In this document: in pieces, positions 11,761-23,444 of the stretch
Layout: each line of letters begins with the position of its first letter
How positions within the stretch are numbered: the first letter of the stretch is position 1
NCBI GenBank assembly: GCA_002007465.1
Contig: LNAC01000163.1
Span: 2,816,711-2,880,710 of the forward strand
Length of the DNA stretch: 64,000 nt
DNA from: Ailurus styani
Lineage: Eukaryota; Chordata; Mammalia; Carnivora; Ailuridae
Reading direction: 5' to 3'
Made by a program: the position numbers and the translations under genes
Notes under the pieces: generated by a model
What the model saw: only the letters and a program-made list of their open reading frames with translations
The model's database searches: none
What the model was told of the DNA's origin: nothing

Positions 11761-12204
11761 TCCTGACATAATCATCAATTTTCCTCTAATATGCTGATAT
11801 TATGAGTTATGGGCACGTTTCATAATATAGAGCCATCTTTACATTTCTGAGATAAACTCTTCCTGGTCACATATATAAATTTTTGGATTCAATCAGTTAT
11901 TTATTTGGACTTTCAAAACATGTCTGTCTATATGTGTGTGTGCCTGGGTGTGCATACATGAATGGTGTGTGTGTCTATATTATCTTTACTAGATTTAAAC
12001 TCATTTTAACAAGTTTAAGGTTGTGCTAGCTTCACAGAATGAACTGGGGAGCTTTCCATGTTCTCTAATGGTCTATACTTTGCTAAACATAAAAACCAAG
12101 TATTCTTTGACAATGAAATAGAACTTACAAGAATGATCTGAGTATGATGCTTCTGAAAAATGATGATCTCTGTAATATTTATCATATAATTTAGAATATA
12201 TTCT

Positions 12205-12404
12205 GGGGCGCCTGGGTAGCTCAGTCGGTTAAGTGTCTGCCTTCAGCTCAGGTCATGATCCCAGGGTCCTGGGATCAAGTAGCGCATCGGGATCCCTCCT
12301 CAGCAAGGAGTCTGCTTCTCCTTCTCCCTCTGTCCCTCCTTGTATTTGTACTCTCTCTCGCTCACTCACTCACTGTCTCTCAAATAAATAAAATCTTTAA
12401 AAAA
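12205..12404 (+). mobile_element. CAN-SINE
   Basis: GGGGCGCCTGGGTAGCTCAG head, CT-rich body including (CTCA)n, AAATAAATAAAATC and A tail. Intact length. Confidence 0.92.
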
Positions 12405-12653
12405 GGATTATATTTTAATATTTCTCACATAATTTTTAAAATTCTTCTCCCCTATCGCACTTTCACAGGTACTAATGCAAATTCTGTATAACAGGACAGA
12501 ATGTATTAATTTCTTTTATTTCTCAAGTACCTATTCTGGGTGAAGTGTTATATCCTGTATTATTACATTCCACATTATTACATTATAGAAAAATCAGAAC
12601 AAAGAAAACTTGTTAAGGATTTACTTAATTTTATCTAGCAGCAAAGCTCTATT

Positions 12654-14701
12654 AAAACCCAGGTATTTTTTAAATTAAGTTTTAATTTTAATTCCAGCAT
12701 AGTTAACAAACAGTATTATATTATTCAGGTGTACAATACAGCGATTCAACAATTCCGTACAACACCCAGTGCTCATCATAACAAGTGCACTCCTTAATCC
12801 CCATCACCACTTTCATCCATTCTCCCACCGCCCTCCCCTCTGGTAATTACTGGTTTGTTCTCTAGAGTTAGTAGTCTGTTTCTTGGTTTCTCTTTTTTCC
12901 TTTGCTCATTTGTTTTGTTTCTTAAATTCCACACGAGTGAGATCATATGGTATTTGTCTTTTTCTGACTTATTTCACTTAGCATTATACTCTCTAGCTCC
13001 ATCCATGTTGTTGCAAACGGCAAGATTTCATTTTTTTTAATGGTTGAATAATATTCTGGTGTGTGTAGCATCTTCTTTATCTATTCATCTATCCATGGGC
13101 ACAGGGCCTGCTTCCATAATTTGTCAATTGTAAATAATACCATCATAAACATAGGAGTACATGTATCTCTTTGAATTAGAGCTTTTGTATTTTGGGGATA
13201 AATAACCAGTAAAGCAACTATTAGATTGTAGGGTAGTTCTATTTTTAACTTTCTGAGGAGCCTCCTTATTGTTTTCCACAGTGGCTGCATCAATTGGCAT
13301 TCCTACCAACAGTGCATGAGGATTCCTTTTTCTCCATAAACTCACCAACACTTATTTCTTGGGTTTTAATTTTAGCCATTCTGACAAGTGTGAGATGATA
13401 TCTTATTGTAGTTTTGATCTGCATTTCCCTGATGATGAGTGATGTTCAGTATCTTTCCATGTGTCTGTTGGCCATCTGGATGTCTTCTTTGAAGAAATGT
13501 CTGTTTATGTCATCTGCCCATTTTTAATTGGATTACTTGTTCTGGGGCTGTTGAGTTGTATCAGTTCTTTATATTTTGGACACTACCCTTTATCGGATAT
13601 GTCATTTGCAAATATCTTCTTGCATTCAGTAGGTTGCCTTTTGGTTTTGTTGACTGTTTCCTTCACTGTGCAGGTTTTTTTGTTTTGCTTTGTTTTTTTG
13701 TTTTTGTTGTTGTTGTTTTTTTAGCGATCCAAGATTCATTGTTCATGCACCACACACAGTGCTCCATGCAATACGTGCCCTCCTTAATACCCACCACCAG
13801 GCTCAACCATCCCCCCTCCCCCTCCCCTCCATACCCTCAGTTTGTTTCTCAGAGTCCACAGTCTCTCATGGTTCGTCTCCCTCTCCAATTTACCCCAATT
13901 CACATTTCTTTTCCTTCTCCTAGAGTTCTCCATTTTATTCCTTATGTTCCACAAGTAAGTGAAACCAAATGATAATTGGCTTTCTCTGCTTGACTTATTT
14001 CACTCAGCATAATCTCCTCCAGACCCGTCCATGCTGATACAAAAGTTGGGTATTCATCCTCTCTGATGGGTGAGTAATATTCCATTGTATACATGGACAA
14101 CATCTTCTTTATCCATTCATCTGTTGAGGGGAATCTCGGCTCTTTCCACAGTTTGGCGATTGTGGACATTGCTGCTATGAACATTGGGGTACATATGGCT
14201 CTTCTTTTCACTGCATCTGTATCTTTGGGGTAAATACCCAGTAGTGCAATTGCAGGGTCATAGGGTAGCTCTATTTGTAATTTTTTGAGGAATCTTCACA
14301 CTGTTTTCCAAAGTGGCTGCACCAACTTGCATTCCTACCAACAGTGAAAGAGGGTTCCCCTTTCTCCACATCCTCTCCAACACCTGTTGTTTCCTGTGCT
14401 GTTGATTTTGGCCATTCTAACTGGTGTAAGGTGGTATCTCAGTGTGGTTTTGATTTGAGTTTCTCTGATGGCTAGTGATGATGAACATTTTTTCATGTGT
14501 CTGTTGGCCATTTGTATGTCTTCTCTGGAGAAGTATCTGTTCATGTTGTGCAGAAGGTTTTTATTTTGATGTAGTCCCAACAGTTTTTTTAATTTCCCTT
14601 GCCTTAGGAGACCTATCTAGAAAAATGTTGCTATGATCAATGTCAGAAAAATTACTGCCTTTGCTGCTCTCTTCTAGGATTTTTATGAAAACCCAGGTAT
14701 T
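12654..14701 (-). mobile_element. Older carnivore L1, split by a younger L1
   Basis: Minus-orientation L1: 3'UTR from 12,668, ORF2 end at about 13,040-13,670, continuing after the nested copy from about 14,554 (GCAGAAGGTTTTTATTTTGA) to 14,687. TSD AAAACCCAGGTATT at 12,654-12,667 and 14,688-14,701 brackets the whole composite. ORF2 is broken by stops and frameshifts. Confidence 0.9.
13674..14546 (-). mobile_element. Young L1 nested inside an older L1
   Basis: Begins with a T/TTG-rich tail at 13,674-13,722, then the same 3'UTR as the copy at 1.9 kb, then ORF2 C-terminal sequence to about 14,546 (minus-strand open frames include MKRRAICTPMFIAAM). Short flanking repeat TGTGCAG at 13,667-13,673 and 14,547-14,553. 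It splits the host L1 at the same point of its sequence. Confidence 0.92.
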
Positions 14702-14744
14702 CTTAAAAGCCCAGCAATCTTTCCATTAAACTGTAACCATAATT

Positions 14745-14835
14745 CCTATATATATGTTCATATATATATGTTCAATAATATATATTCATATATATTCATA
14801 TATGTTCATTCACATATTCATATATACACACACAG
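14745..14835. repeat. AT-rich minisatellite
   Basis: Irregular units of TATATGTTCA / TATATTCA ending in a short CA run. Confidence 0.8.
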
Positions 14836-15600
14836 TTCCTTAATATAATCAAAGGACCCATTTTATTCTAGTAAAATTAAAAACAATTCTGGAAAGAATA
14901 GTTCGGCTACAACCTAATGTATCTTGTAAGATGTTCTGGGTGAATAAAAAAGTTGTGCTTCTATCCTGCCATGACTCTATACTTCCTTTAACCATCTGTC
15001 ACTCTTATATGAACTAAAAAACCTAAGGATAACTGTATTGTAAACTAAAAATATGTGATATGCAAGCATTGATATGGAAAAATTATAGAACATATAGCCT
15101 ATGTTATCATCTAGCCCAAACTTATGATTTTACAAGAGGGAAACTGGACTCCAGATGAACACAGTGGTAGAATTAAATCTAGTTTCCAGTTATCAAGTGC
15201 TGGAACAGTATTATTTCTAACACATTACCCTTGCTGTACAATTTCTTTCTGAACTACAGTTGTAAAGCTTGGTTCAATAGTTGTCACATAGTCCATTGAA
15301 ATATTTTAGGCAGTATTATCTTGGAGAAGCATTTAATTTTTGGCAGCTAATGAGCATTTGCCTATGACATATTCTTCCTATTTTATAGAACTTGCACATA
15401 TGTCCCCAGTCAAATTATGGTGTCCAGAATTCTATTACTAAGGGTGGAAAGGAAAATATTAAGAGAAAGAGAGAAAATACCCATTGAACTATAAAATCTG
15501 ATACTATAGTATCAAAAACACAAATAATGGCTAAATTTTTATTAAAGCTATAAGTTGTCCATTGTACTACATATTTACCTTCTTTGTCTTGTTTTACCTT
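14836..15600. other. Intron 3, nothing recognised
   Basis: No exon or young element seen. A stretch near 15,100-15,190 might be an old SINE remnant, but it is too diverged to call. Confidence 0.4.
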
Positions 15601-15790
15601 CACGACTTATTATTTTTTCATAACATACATTTGAAACAAACATTATTATTATTCTCATTTTACAGAAGAAAAAACTAAAGCAAGACATTTTTTTTTAAAA
15701 AAAAGCCTAGGATTACACTTCTGGTAAAAAGTATAGCCAGGAATTAAATCCAGGCTACAGAGCATATGTTCTCAACAATTTTTCTACATA
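15600..15790 (-). repeat. MIR-like (antisense)
   Basis: 'TATTATTCTCATTTTACAGAAG' followed by 'AGGAATTAAATCCAGGCTACAGAG' corresponds to the reverse complement of MIR, diverged. Confidence 0.55.
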
Positions 15791-15791
15791 G

Positions 15792-16182
15792 CTATACTAC
15801 CCAACAGAAATATAATGTAAACAACAAATGCAAGGCATATATATAGTTTTAAATTTTCTAATAGTCACATTAAAAAGTAAAAAGAAACAGGTGAAGTTAA
15901 TTTTAATGTTTTATTTAACCCAATACATCCACAATATTATCATTTAAACATGTAATCAATATAAAAATTATTAAATATTGTACATTCACAGCACATTTCA
16001 ATTCAAACTAGCCACATTTTTTCAAGTGGGGCTTGAACTCATGACTTCTGAGATCAAGACCTGAGCTGAGATCAAAAGTCAGACATTTAATTGACTAAGC
16101 CACTCAAGCGCCCCCAAACTAGCCACATTTTAAGTGCTCAACAATTATATGTGGCTAGGAGCTACCATATTGGACAGCACAG
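15792..16182 (+). mobile_element. MER3-like hAT DNA transposon
   Basis: Interior text (TCACATTAAAAAGTAAAAAG, then ATTTAACCCAATACATCC and CATGTAATCAATATAAAAA) and the end TGTGGCTAGGAGCTACCATA with TTGGACAGCACAG match a non-autonomous hAT of the MER3 kind. Left end CTACCCAACAGAAATATAATG is the diverged inverted end. Split by a SINE fragment at 16,021. Family name is from memory. Confidence 0.7.
16021..16114 (-). mobile_element. CAN-SINE fragment inside hAT element
   Basis: tRNA-like half only (GACTTCTGAGATCAAGACC to GCCACTCAAGCGCCCC). Perfect 17-bp TSD CAAACTAGCCACATTTT at 16,004-16,020 and 16,115-16,131. Confidence 0.88.
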
Positions 16183-16319
16183 CTATGGAATCTCTCCAAA
16201 ATAAAAAAAAAGGAACCTATGTGAAAAATACAAAGTAGGTGTTTTTGCCTCAGGGTGTAGCAAGATAGATAATTCAAACTAACTCTCCCACCAATGAATA
16301 ATTAAAAAGCTGACAATAA

Positions 16320-16512
16320 GGGCGCCTGGGTGGCTCAGTGGGTTAAAGCCTCTGCCTTCGGCTCAGGTCATGATCTCAGGGTCCTGGGATTGAGGCCCGC
16401 ATGGGGCTCCCTGCTCAGCGGGGAGCCTGCTTCCTCCTCTCTCTGCCTGCCTCTCTGCCTAATTGTGATCTCTCTCTGTCAAATAAATAAATAAAATCTT
16501 TAAAAAAAAAAA
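16320..16512 (+). mobile_element. CAN-SINE, young consensus copy
   Basis: GGGCGCCTGGGTGGCTCAG to AAATAAATAAATAAAATC and A tail. TSD AAAAGCTGACAATAA (16,305-16,319 and 16,508-16,522). Confidence 0.95.
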
Positions 16513-17261
16513 GCTGACAATAAAACAAATCATAAAGAGACAAACAAAATTCAAAGGCATCAAAAAGCAAACAAGATAGTAAGAAATTTGTAGGCCAAGA
16601 ATTAGACAAAGGTGAAAATCCAGAGGTGAGTCCTGAACGAAGGCCACATTTGTTTGGAGGTACTTGCTCCAAACACCAGAGTGTTTGACAGCCTCATAAA
16701 TTTCTGGGTAAAATACTCAGTGCTGGGGCCTGCTAAATATAACCACTATGGTGCTTTGAGCTGGGATCTGGAAGAGCTGTATGCCAAGAGCCTAGGTAAT
16801 CCTGAAATAAGTCAGCACTCACATAACTACAGTTTGGCTTCCAGTCTTTTGGGTAGTGCATAAGAACTTTGATCCCTGAAACTGTATAAAGATAACTGTG
16901 GAAAATTAGTACACCAGTGGCTTAGAGGGAGTAAATGAAATCCTCTCTAGAGTAAGATAACATTATCCCTATCCTCAAATAATTTCTATAAGTAAGTTCT
17001 CAAATATAATGCCCACCAAAGATAATCAAGCACAGGAGAGCATACACAAGATGAAGAACAGCAGAAACAACAGACAACAGAAACATCCAAAGGGACATCT
17101 GAGATGCATAATAGCAAATGTAGCCTAAAAAACTATGGTTATTTTATCCAAAGATATAAAAAATCAAGCTTGGAAATTCAGCAAACACTGGAAACTACAA
17201 AAAGCAAAATACAGGTTTTTAAAAAGAACGAATATTCTATCATTTAAAAATAGAGTATACA

Positions 17262-17459
17262 GGGGCACCTGCTTGGCTCAGTTAAGCATCTGATCTTGGT
17301 TTCAGCTCAGCTCATGATCTCATGGGTTGACTGAGCTCTGCATTAGGCTCCACGCTCGGTGGGGAGTCTGCTTGAAGATTCTCTCCCTCTTTCCCTCCCC
17401 CCACTCATAGCCTTTCTCTCTCCAAATAAATAAACCTTAAAAAGAAAAATAAAAATAAA
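17262..17459 (+). mobile_element. CAN-SINE, older copy
   Basis: GGGGCACCTGCTTGGCTCAG, diverged body, AAATAAATAAACC tail. Short flanking AGTATAC on both sides. Confidence 0.88.
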
Positions 17460-17498
17460 GTATACAAAAGAAAAAAAATGAATGAGAGTTTAGCCGCA

Positions 17499-17664
17499 GG
17501 GCACCTGTTAATTAATTAATTAATTAATCAGTTAAGCATCTGCCTTTAGCTCAGGTTATGATCTGAGGGTCCTGGGATCAACTCCAGTCAGGTTCCTTCA
17601 GTGGGAAGCCTGCCTCTCCCTCTCCCTGACACTCCCCTTCCCCTGCTGTGTGCGCGCGTGCACA

Positions 17665-17706
<42 letters not shown>

Positions 17707-17740
17707 CTCTCTCTCTCTCTCTCTCTCTGTCAAGTAAATA
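17499..17740 (+). mobile_element. CAN-SINE with internal microsatellites
   Basis: Head GGGCACCTG is followed by an (AATT)n expansion that replaces part of the tRNA-like region. The body holds GC-rich CGCGCG/CA and CT repeats. Flanks GTTTAGCCGCA / ATTTAGCTGCA are the diverged TSD. Confidence 0.85.
17650..17729. repeat. Compound (CA)n(CT)n microsatellite
   Basis: CGCGCGTGCACACGCGCA then about 20 CA and about 14 CT units, inside the preceding SINE. Likely length-polymorphic. Confidence 0.9.
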
Positions 17741-18817
17741 TTTAGCTGCATGTTAGACCAACTCAAGATTAGTAAACTGAAAACTAGATATGAAAAAACT
17801 ATGTAAAAAGGAAACAAAAAATATAGAAGAGAGGTAAAGGACATAAGATATAATTAGAAAATAATATAATATACATACATTTAGGATTCTAGAAGAAAAG
17901 GATACAAAATAAATTTGAATAGATAATAGCTGAGGAAAGACATCAATCCACAAATTCAAGAAGGTTGGCAAATCCCAAGAAGAGTAAATAAAAACATACA
18001 GCCAAGAAGGAAAAAAAAAAAAGAGAGCGAGCGAAATACCTCTTAGAAGGAGCTCAAAAAGGCACTAGAGGTAATACAATTTCTTAAAAAAGGCCTACTC
18101 ACCTCAGAGGCACCCCTGCCAATGTTGTACATGCTGCAGTTACCCTTCCAACCAGATGTGTGTTTACTCTGTGCTACATAACTTCTGGTTCCTTCATCCA
18201 ACATGCCTAGTCTAACTTTTTCTCTCCAATCAAACACATTCTGTGATCAAATATATAAATCCAACATTACATGTATTTTTTATAACTGTTCTAAAGGATC
18301 TTATTTTGTGTACTATAAGAATAGCATACATTGCCATATAAGGTAAAAACAAAAATCCATATATAAACAGTGCAACCAACTACCCAAAGGTCATTCCAAC
18401 AAAAACACCAATAAACCTTGAACAACGACCAAAAAAAAAAAGCAGGTCCACACCCAGAAGACCACAAAAAAGACCAGAAAAACAAACAGTAAAGACTATA
18501 ATATGACTTCTCAAAGCAACAATAATGGCCAGAAGAGAACAGAATGATACATTTGAAGTATGGAGAAAAAATTACTGTCACCCTAAATTTTAATACCTGA
18601 CAAAAATATCTTTCAGTAGGTAAAATAAAGATAAACAAAGCCTGAGGGAATTTGTCTATAGCAAATACACAGTAAATATGAAAGTGTCCTTCAGAAAGAA
18701 TAATAATTAATCCCAGATACAAAGTTGGAGATGCAGAAAGAAATGAAGAACATTAAAAAAGTAGTAAAAGTATGGATATATCTATATGACCAGCAACTGT
18801 ACTAAAATAATAATAGT

Positions 18818-19022
18818 GGGGCGCCTGGGTGGCTCAATCGGTTAAGCCGCTGCCTTTGGCTTGGGTCATGATCCCAGGGTCCTGGGATCGAGTCCCACAT
18901 CAGGCTCACTGCTCAGTGGAAAGCCTGCTTCTCTCCCTCTGCCTGCTGCTCTGCCTACTTGTGCTATCTCTCTGTCAAATAAATAAATAAAATCTTTAAA
19001 AATAAATAAATAAATAATAAAA
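18818..19022 (+). mobile_element. CAN-SINE
   Basis: GGGGCGCCTGGGTGGCTCAA head, full body, long AAATAAAT tail. TSD AAAATAATAATAGT. Confidence 0.93.
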
Positions 19023-20039
19023 ATAAAATAATAATAGTAATACATTTTAAATATATGTGTAAGATTAAAATACATAAAAATAGCATTAAAATTAGCATTT
19101 ACTTTGGAGGACACATATATAACTACATTATTTCAAGGTACCTGTATTATCTATATTGTTTATGGATGTATAATTTCTAAAAGAGTATATAGTTCCAAAA
19201 CTAACTGAGAACAGTTGGATCAATTAAAAAAATATAAGAAAGTGAAAATGGATATGAAAAAGGATAAAGAATATGTGGAAGAAGTAGAAAGCATGTAAGA
19301 GAGTGTAATATCTAAACCTAAATACATTGACGATCATATTAAACATAAATAGGATAAATATTCCAGTTGAAAGATAAAAATTTTCAGACTGGAAAAAATA
19401 TGAAACTCAAGAAATACACCTAAAACATAAAGATAGTTCAAAGTAAAAGGATAAAATAATAAACAATGTACAGCTGACCCTTGAACAAGATGGGTTTGAA
19501 TATATAGATTCAATAAATTAGAATAAATTTGAAAAAGGTTCTTTGTTTTGGTGGAACTTGGCAAGCTGATTCTAAAACGAATCCAGAACTGCACATATAG
19601 GGCTGATACTAGCTTTGAAGAAGATTAATAAAACTTCCTAATTAGATATCAACTGATTATAAAACCACAGAATTAAGACAGTGTGGTATTAGTGCAAGAA
19701 AAGACAAATACACCAATGAGACAGATAGCCAAGAAACAACTCAAACATATATGCACTGAATTTACAACAAAGGTGGCACTGTATTGGAAGCATGATCTTT
19801 CCACAACAGAGTGCGTGGTCATTTGGGTATCCACATGGGGAAAAAAAAAAAAACAAACTGGACACACCACTTGACACCATACGCAATAATTAACTGGATG
19901 GATTACAGACTTAAATGTGAAAGGCAAAATAATAGAATATCTTTATGATGTGAAGGTAGGAAATACCTCTTAAATGTGGCACAAAAAGCACCAAGAAAAA
20001 ACTGATAATCTTGACTATACTAAGTTAAATTAACTTCTA

Positions 20040-20232
20040 GGGCGCCTAGGTGCCTCAGTCGTTAAGTATCCACCTTCGGCTCAGGTCATGATCCCAAGGT
20101 ACTGGGATCAAGCCCCGCAGAGGGCTCCTTGCTCAGCAGAAAGCCTGCTTCTCCCTCTCCCACTCCCCCTGCTTGTGTTCCCTCTCTCGCTGTGTCTCTG
20201 TCAAATAAATAAATAAAATCTTTTAAAAAAAA
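20040..20232 (+). mobile_element. CAN-SINE (first of an adjacent pair)
   Basis: GGGCGCCTAGGTGCCTCAG to AAATAAATAAAATC and A tail. The next SINE landed in its tail. Confidence 0.93.
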
Positions 20233-20238
20233 TTAAAT

Positions 20239-20433
20239 GGGGCCCCTGGGTCGCTCAGTGGATTAAAGCCTCTGCCTTCAACTCAGGTCATGATCTCAGG
20301 GTCCTGGGATCGAGGCCTGCATCGGGCTACCTGCTCGGCAAGGAGCCTGCTTCCTCCTCTCTCTCTCTCTCTGTCTACCTCTCAGCCTACTTGTGATCTC
20401 TGTCAAATAAATAAATAAAATCTTAAAAAAAAA
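20239..20433 (+). mobile_element. CAN-SINE (second of the pair)
   Basis: GGGGCCCCTGGGTCGCTCAG head to A tail. TSD AAATTAAATG on both sides, taken from the tail junction of the first copy. Confidence 0.93.
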
Positions 20434-20591
20434 TTAAATGAACTCTCCTCATTAAGGGATACAACAAAGTGAAAGGTTAACCACTGAGTGAAAGAAGATA
20501 ACTGCAACACGTACACTGATAAAGGGGTCACAGACAGAATAAAAGACTCTTACAGATAAGAAAAAGACAAAAGCCTGTAGAACTGTGGGCA

Positions 20592-20710
20592 AGAAGGTTC
20601 CCGATCAGCAAGGGGTCTGCTTCTCTTTCTCTTCCCACCCCTTCTCTCTGCTCCTCTTCCTGCTCCTGCGTGCTCTCTCTCAAATAAATAAATAAATAAA
20701 TCTTTTTTAA
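20592..20710 (+). mobile_element. CAN-SINE 3' half
   Basis: Only the CT-rich body and the AAATAAATAAATAAATC tail. The tRNA-like head is missing. Confidence 0.8.
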
Positions 20711-21689
20711 AAACCCAAAGAGTTACTCAATCTCACTAATAGTCTGGTAAATGTAAATTAAACCATAATTAGCTACCCACCGGAACACCTAAAATTAAAG
20801 TTTGACTTTACTAAAATATGGGTGTGGATATGGAGACCACAGGAACTCACATTCATTGCTGGAAGGACTGTAAAACTAGTACAACTATTTTAGAAAATAG
20901 TTTGCCATTATACTATAGTTGAAAATAAAGATGCCTAATGAACCAGCAATTCCTGTCCTAGGAATACATTTAACAGAAATGTATGTACATGTATACCAAT
21001 ATATGCACATGTATACCAACAAAAATATACAAGAATGTTAATATACCTGTAATAGAAACTGAAAACAAAAAAACTAAAAATAACCCAAATGACCATCAAT
21101 ATATCATAGTAAATGTTTACCATACACTATGGTAAACTCATACAATGGACTATATACAGTAATGAAAACGAATGAATACTGCCACAGGCAACAACACGGA
21201 TAAATCTCGAGCCGGACACAAAAGACATATTGTTTATTTCAATTTACATAATGTTCAAAAACAGACTAAATTAATCTATAGCTTAATGACACATTTTGGT
21301 GGTAAAACTACACAGAAATACTAAGAAGCAATTACCATATAAATCAAGATAGTGATTATTTTGGGGGAGAGAAAGGTGGTTGTTACAGGGAAGAGGCGAT
21401 AAAGGGTTTCTAGGATGCTGGCAATTTTCTATTTCTTGATCTAGCAGTAGTTACATGAGTGTTCCCAGTATAATAATTTGTTGAGGTGTGTATTTATACT
21501 GTATGCATTTATAGCACATGTGTTATATTTCACAGTAAAAACTGTTAATAACATTTTTAGAAAAGAATATTATATTAACCTGTATGGTCAATTAAGCTAA
21601 GGATAGAAACAAGTGTGAAAGTATTTGGGTAGGGGTAAAAATGAGTGTCAATCTCATTGTGGAAGTATATTACCTACCACCTTGTTGGA

Positions 21690-22760
21690 TAAAAGATATT
21701 CATTCATTCATTTGACTAAACTGTGAAGTTTGTAGGGACAGAGACTATGCCTAATTTCTTTACCATTGTGTCCTCAAAGCTATATTTGATCCCTGATACA
21801 TGGTTCGATTCAATAAACATGGTAAATTTGAATGAATGCTTTCTTAATATTTTCCATAGAGTGGCAAAGCAGTAGTCCAACAACAGAGATCTCCAACTCT
21901 CAAGAATGCAACTAGATTTGCTCCCTAGGAATGCATAATGTAAGTCACTAAGCATATGAAACATTTCATCTTTCATTAGCTGGAAGAAATAATGAAAGGC
22001 ACCATATTTTTGGAATTAATTCTTATATATAAGCATAAAATAGTGAAGTGGAAATGAAACCCATGAGAAAAAGCAACCATGCCATCTTGGAGTTCTTAAT
22101 AGCTAAAAAGGGAATAATGGAAACACTAATACTTTAGGGAAGTGAATCACGTTTTTCTGGAAAAACAGCTGTGTGATGCCATAGAAATTTTATTGTGATA
22201 GGAAGATTGTTTTTGAAAGAGAAAGATAATTTCTAAAAGGTGAAATTCTGACACTATAAGCAAAAAAATGAATCTAAGTAAAGAAAGGGCATCTGAAGAA
22301 TCCAATGTGGTTGTGTCTGAGTTTAGAATTTTAAGAGGTTTAAAAAAAAGGAAGGCGCGTGAACGAGGGTGAATACAAAAGGGTGGTGTGAAACAAGGAG
22401 ACTCATGTAAGTAAAGTAGAAGCCCAGAATGAGCGGAGGCTGAAGAAAAATGTTAAGAACAATAAAAAGGATTTAAAAAATACATGTGGAGCAAGAACAA
22501 GAAAGGAGGATTAGGTCTACTGCTTGGGGCAGATGGTGTAATGTTAACAGATGATGCAGAGAAAGCAGAACTACCAAACTCCTATATTGCTTTTAATTCT
22601 CTATTAAGGAGAGATAATCAAAATTCAAAGGGGCATAAGAAATATGCTCAAAGGAAACTTGAAATATCTTACTGTAATAATCGAGACAGGCTTCAAGAAG
22701 AAGGAAAACAAGAGATAGGAGAACAGAAGATATTAAATAGGCCAAGTTGGGGAAAGACAG
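21690..22760 (+). repeat. CR1/L3-type LINE remnant (possible)
   Basis: A 118-codon open stretch (22,484-22,840) includes LGLLLGADGVMLTDDAEKAE followed by LPNSYIAFNSLL. This resembles the 'G.L..D..EKAE.LN..F.SVF' linker of CR1/L3 reverse transcriptase ORFs. The downstream frame does not continue the match. Upstream text 'GGGACAGAGACTATGCCTAA...CAATAAACATGGTAAATTTGAATG' is an L2/L3-like tail. An ancient fragment, not a gene. Confidence 0.45.
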
Positions 22761-22799
22761 AGGTAGAGAACAAGGGTAGAAGTTTTCTAAAATACTATA

Positions 22800-23440
22800 T
22801 TTTATCAATTTTAGGACACAATATCTTTCCCACATTCTAACATCTTTGAAATTGGAATGCATCTTAAAATAGATATTTAAAAAAAGCAATGGGCCATTCT
22901 TAACTGGCAGCACTTTTCTTTCTTAGAGGTACACAAAACAAGGGTGTCTTAAAACAGATTTAATTTTAATTTAATTTCTTCCCTGAGGTTCTATAGTACC
23001 ATGCCAATCAGAGTATTAATCACCTCATTAATATTTCAAGGCAAAATTTAAATTTAAATTCAACTGAAGCTCAGCAAAATAATCTAAAATAATTTATCTT
23101 CTAATAGCATTCATTTTTGGAATCTATTCTATCTTCTCTCCCATTCCTTACCTGGCCCTGACTCTAATCTCTTCTTCTGTTCTCCCAATTTCTATCTACT
23201 ATCCTCACATTTCTGTTTCCCCTCTTCATCCCCTCTCTTTTCTACTGTTTCTCCTTTTTAAATTCTCCAAAAAAATTAAAATTAAAAATACATAGCTCAA
23301 CTGTTCTACATTTCTTGTGGTGAAATTATGAAAGTCATGTTTTACTCCTATAAATTCCAAGGCTGATTTTATTTTCTTATTTTCATTGCCTATAGAACTG
23401 GGATAGACTCTCTGTAGAGCAGCATCTTCCCCCCACCCCA
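22800..23440. other. Intron 3, nothing recognised
   Basis: AT-rich, then a pyrimidine-rich plus strand near 23,130-23,260. No exon signal. Confidence 0.4.
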
Positions 23441-23444
23441 CCTT

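Larger units (their letters stand above)
16513..21560 (+). repeat. Chain of old L1M fragments with SINE insertions
   Basis: Diverged plus-strand L1M text over most of this span. 16.5-17.2 kb and 18.4-18.7 kb look like 5' region and ORF1 area (AGAGAACAGAATGATACATTTGAAG). 19.5-20.0 kb is ORF2 (GGATGGATTACAGACTTAAA). 20.7-21.5 kb is ORF2 end and 3'UTR (AACCCAAATGACCATCAA, AAGGTGGTTGTTACAGGG). All frames are broken. I treat it as one or two old insertions cut by at least six CAN-SINEs. Confidence 0.65.

Noticed and set aside
13461..13972. Hydrophobic plus-strand frames of 87, 138 and 77 codons
   Set aside because: Antisense shadows of two nested L1 copies and their T-rich tails. The apparent membrane segments come from poly-T.
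18291..18722. 143-codon minus-strand frame rich in Phe, Tyr and Trp
   Set aside because: Antisense reading of A-rich old L1M. No domain and no splice context.
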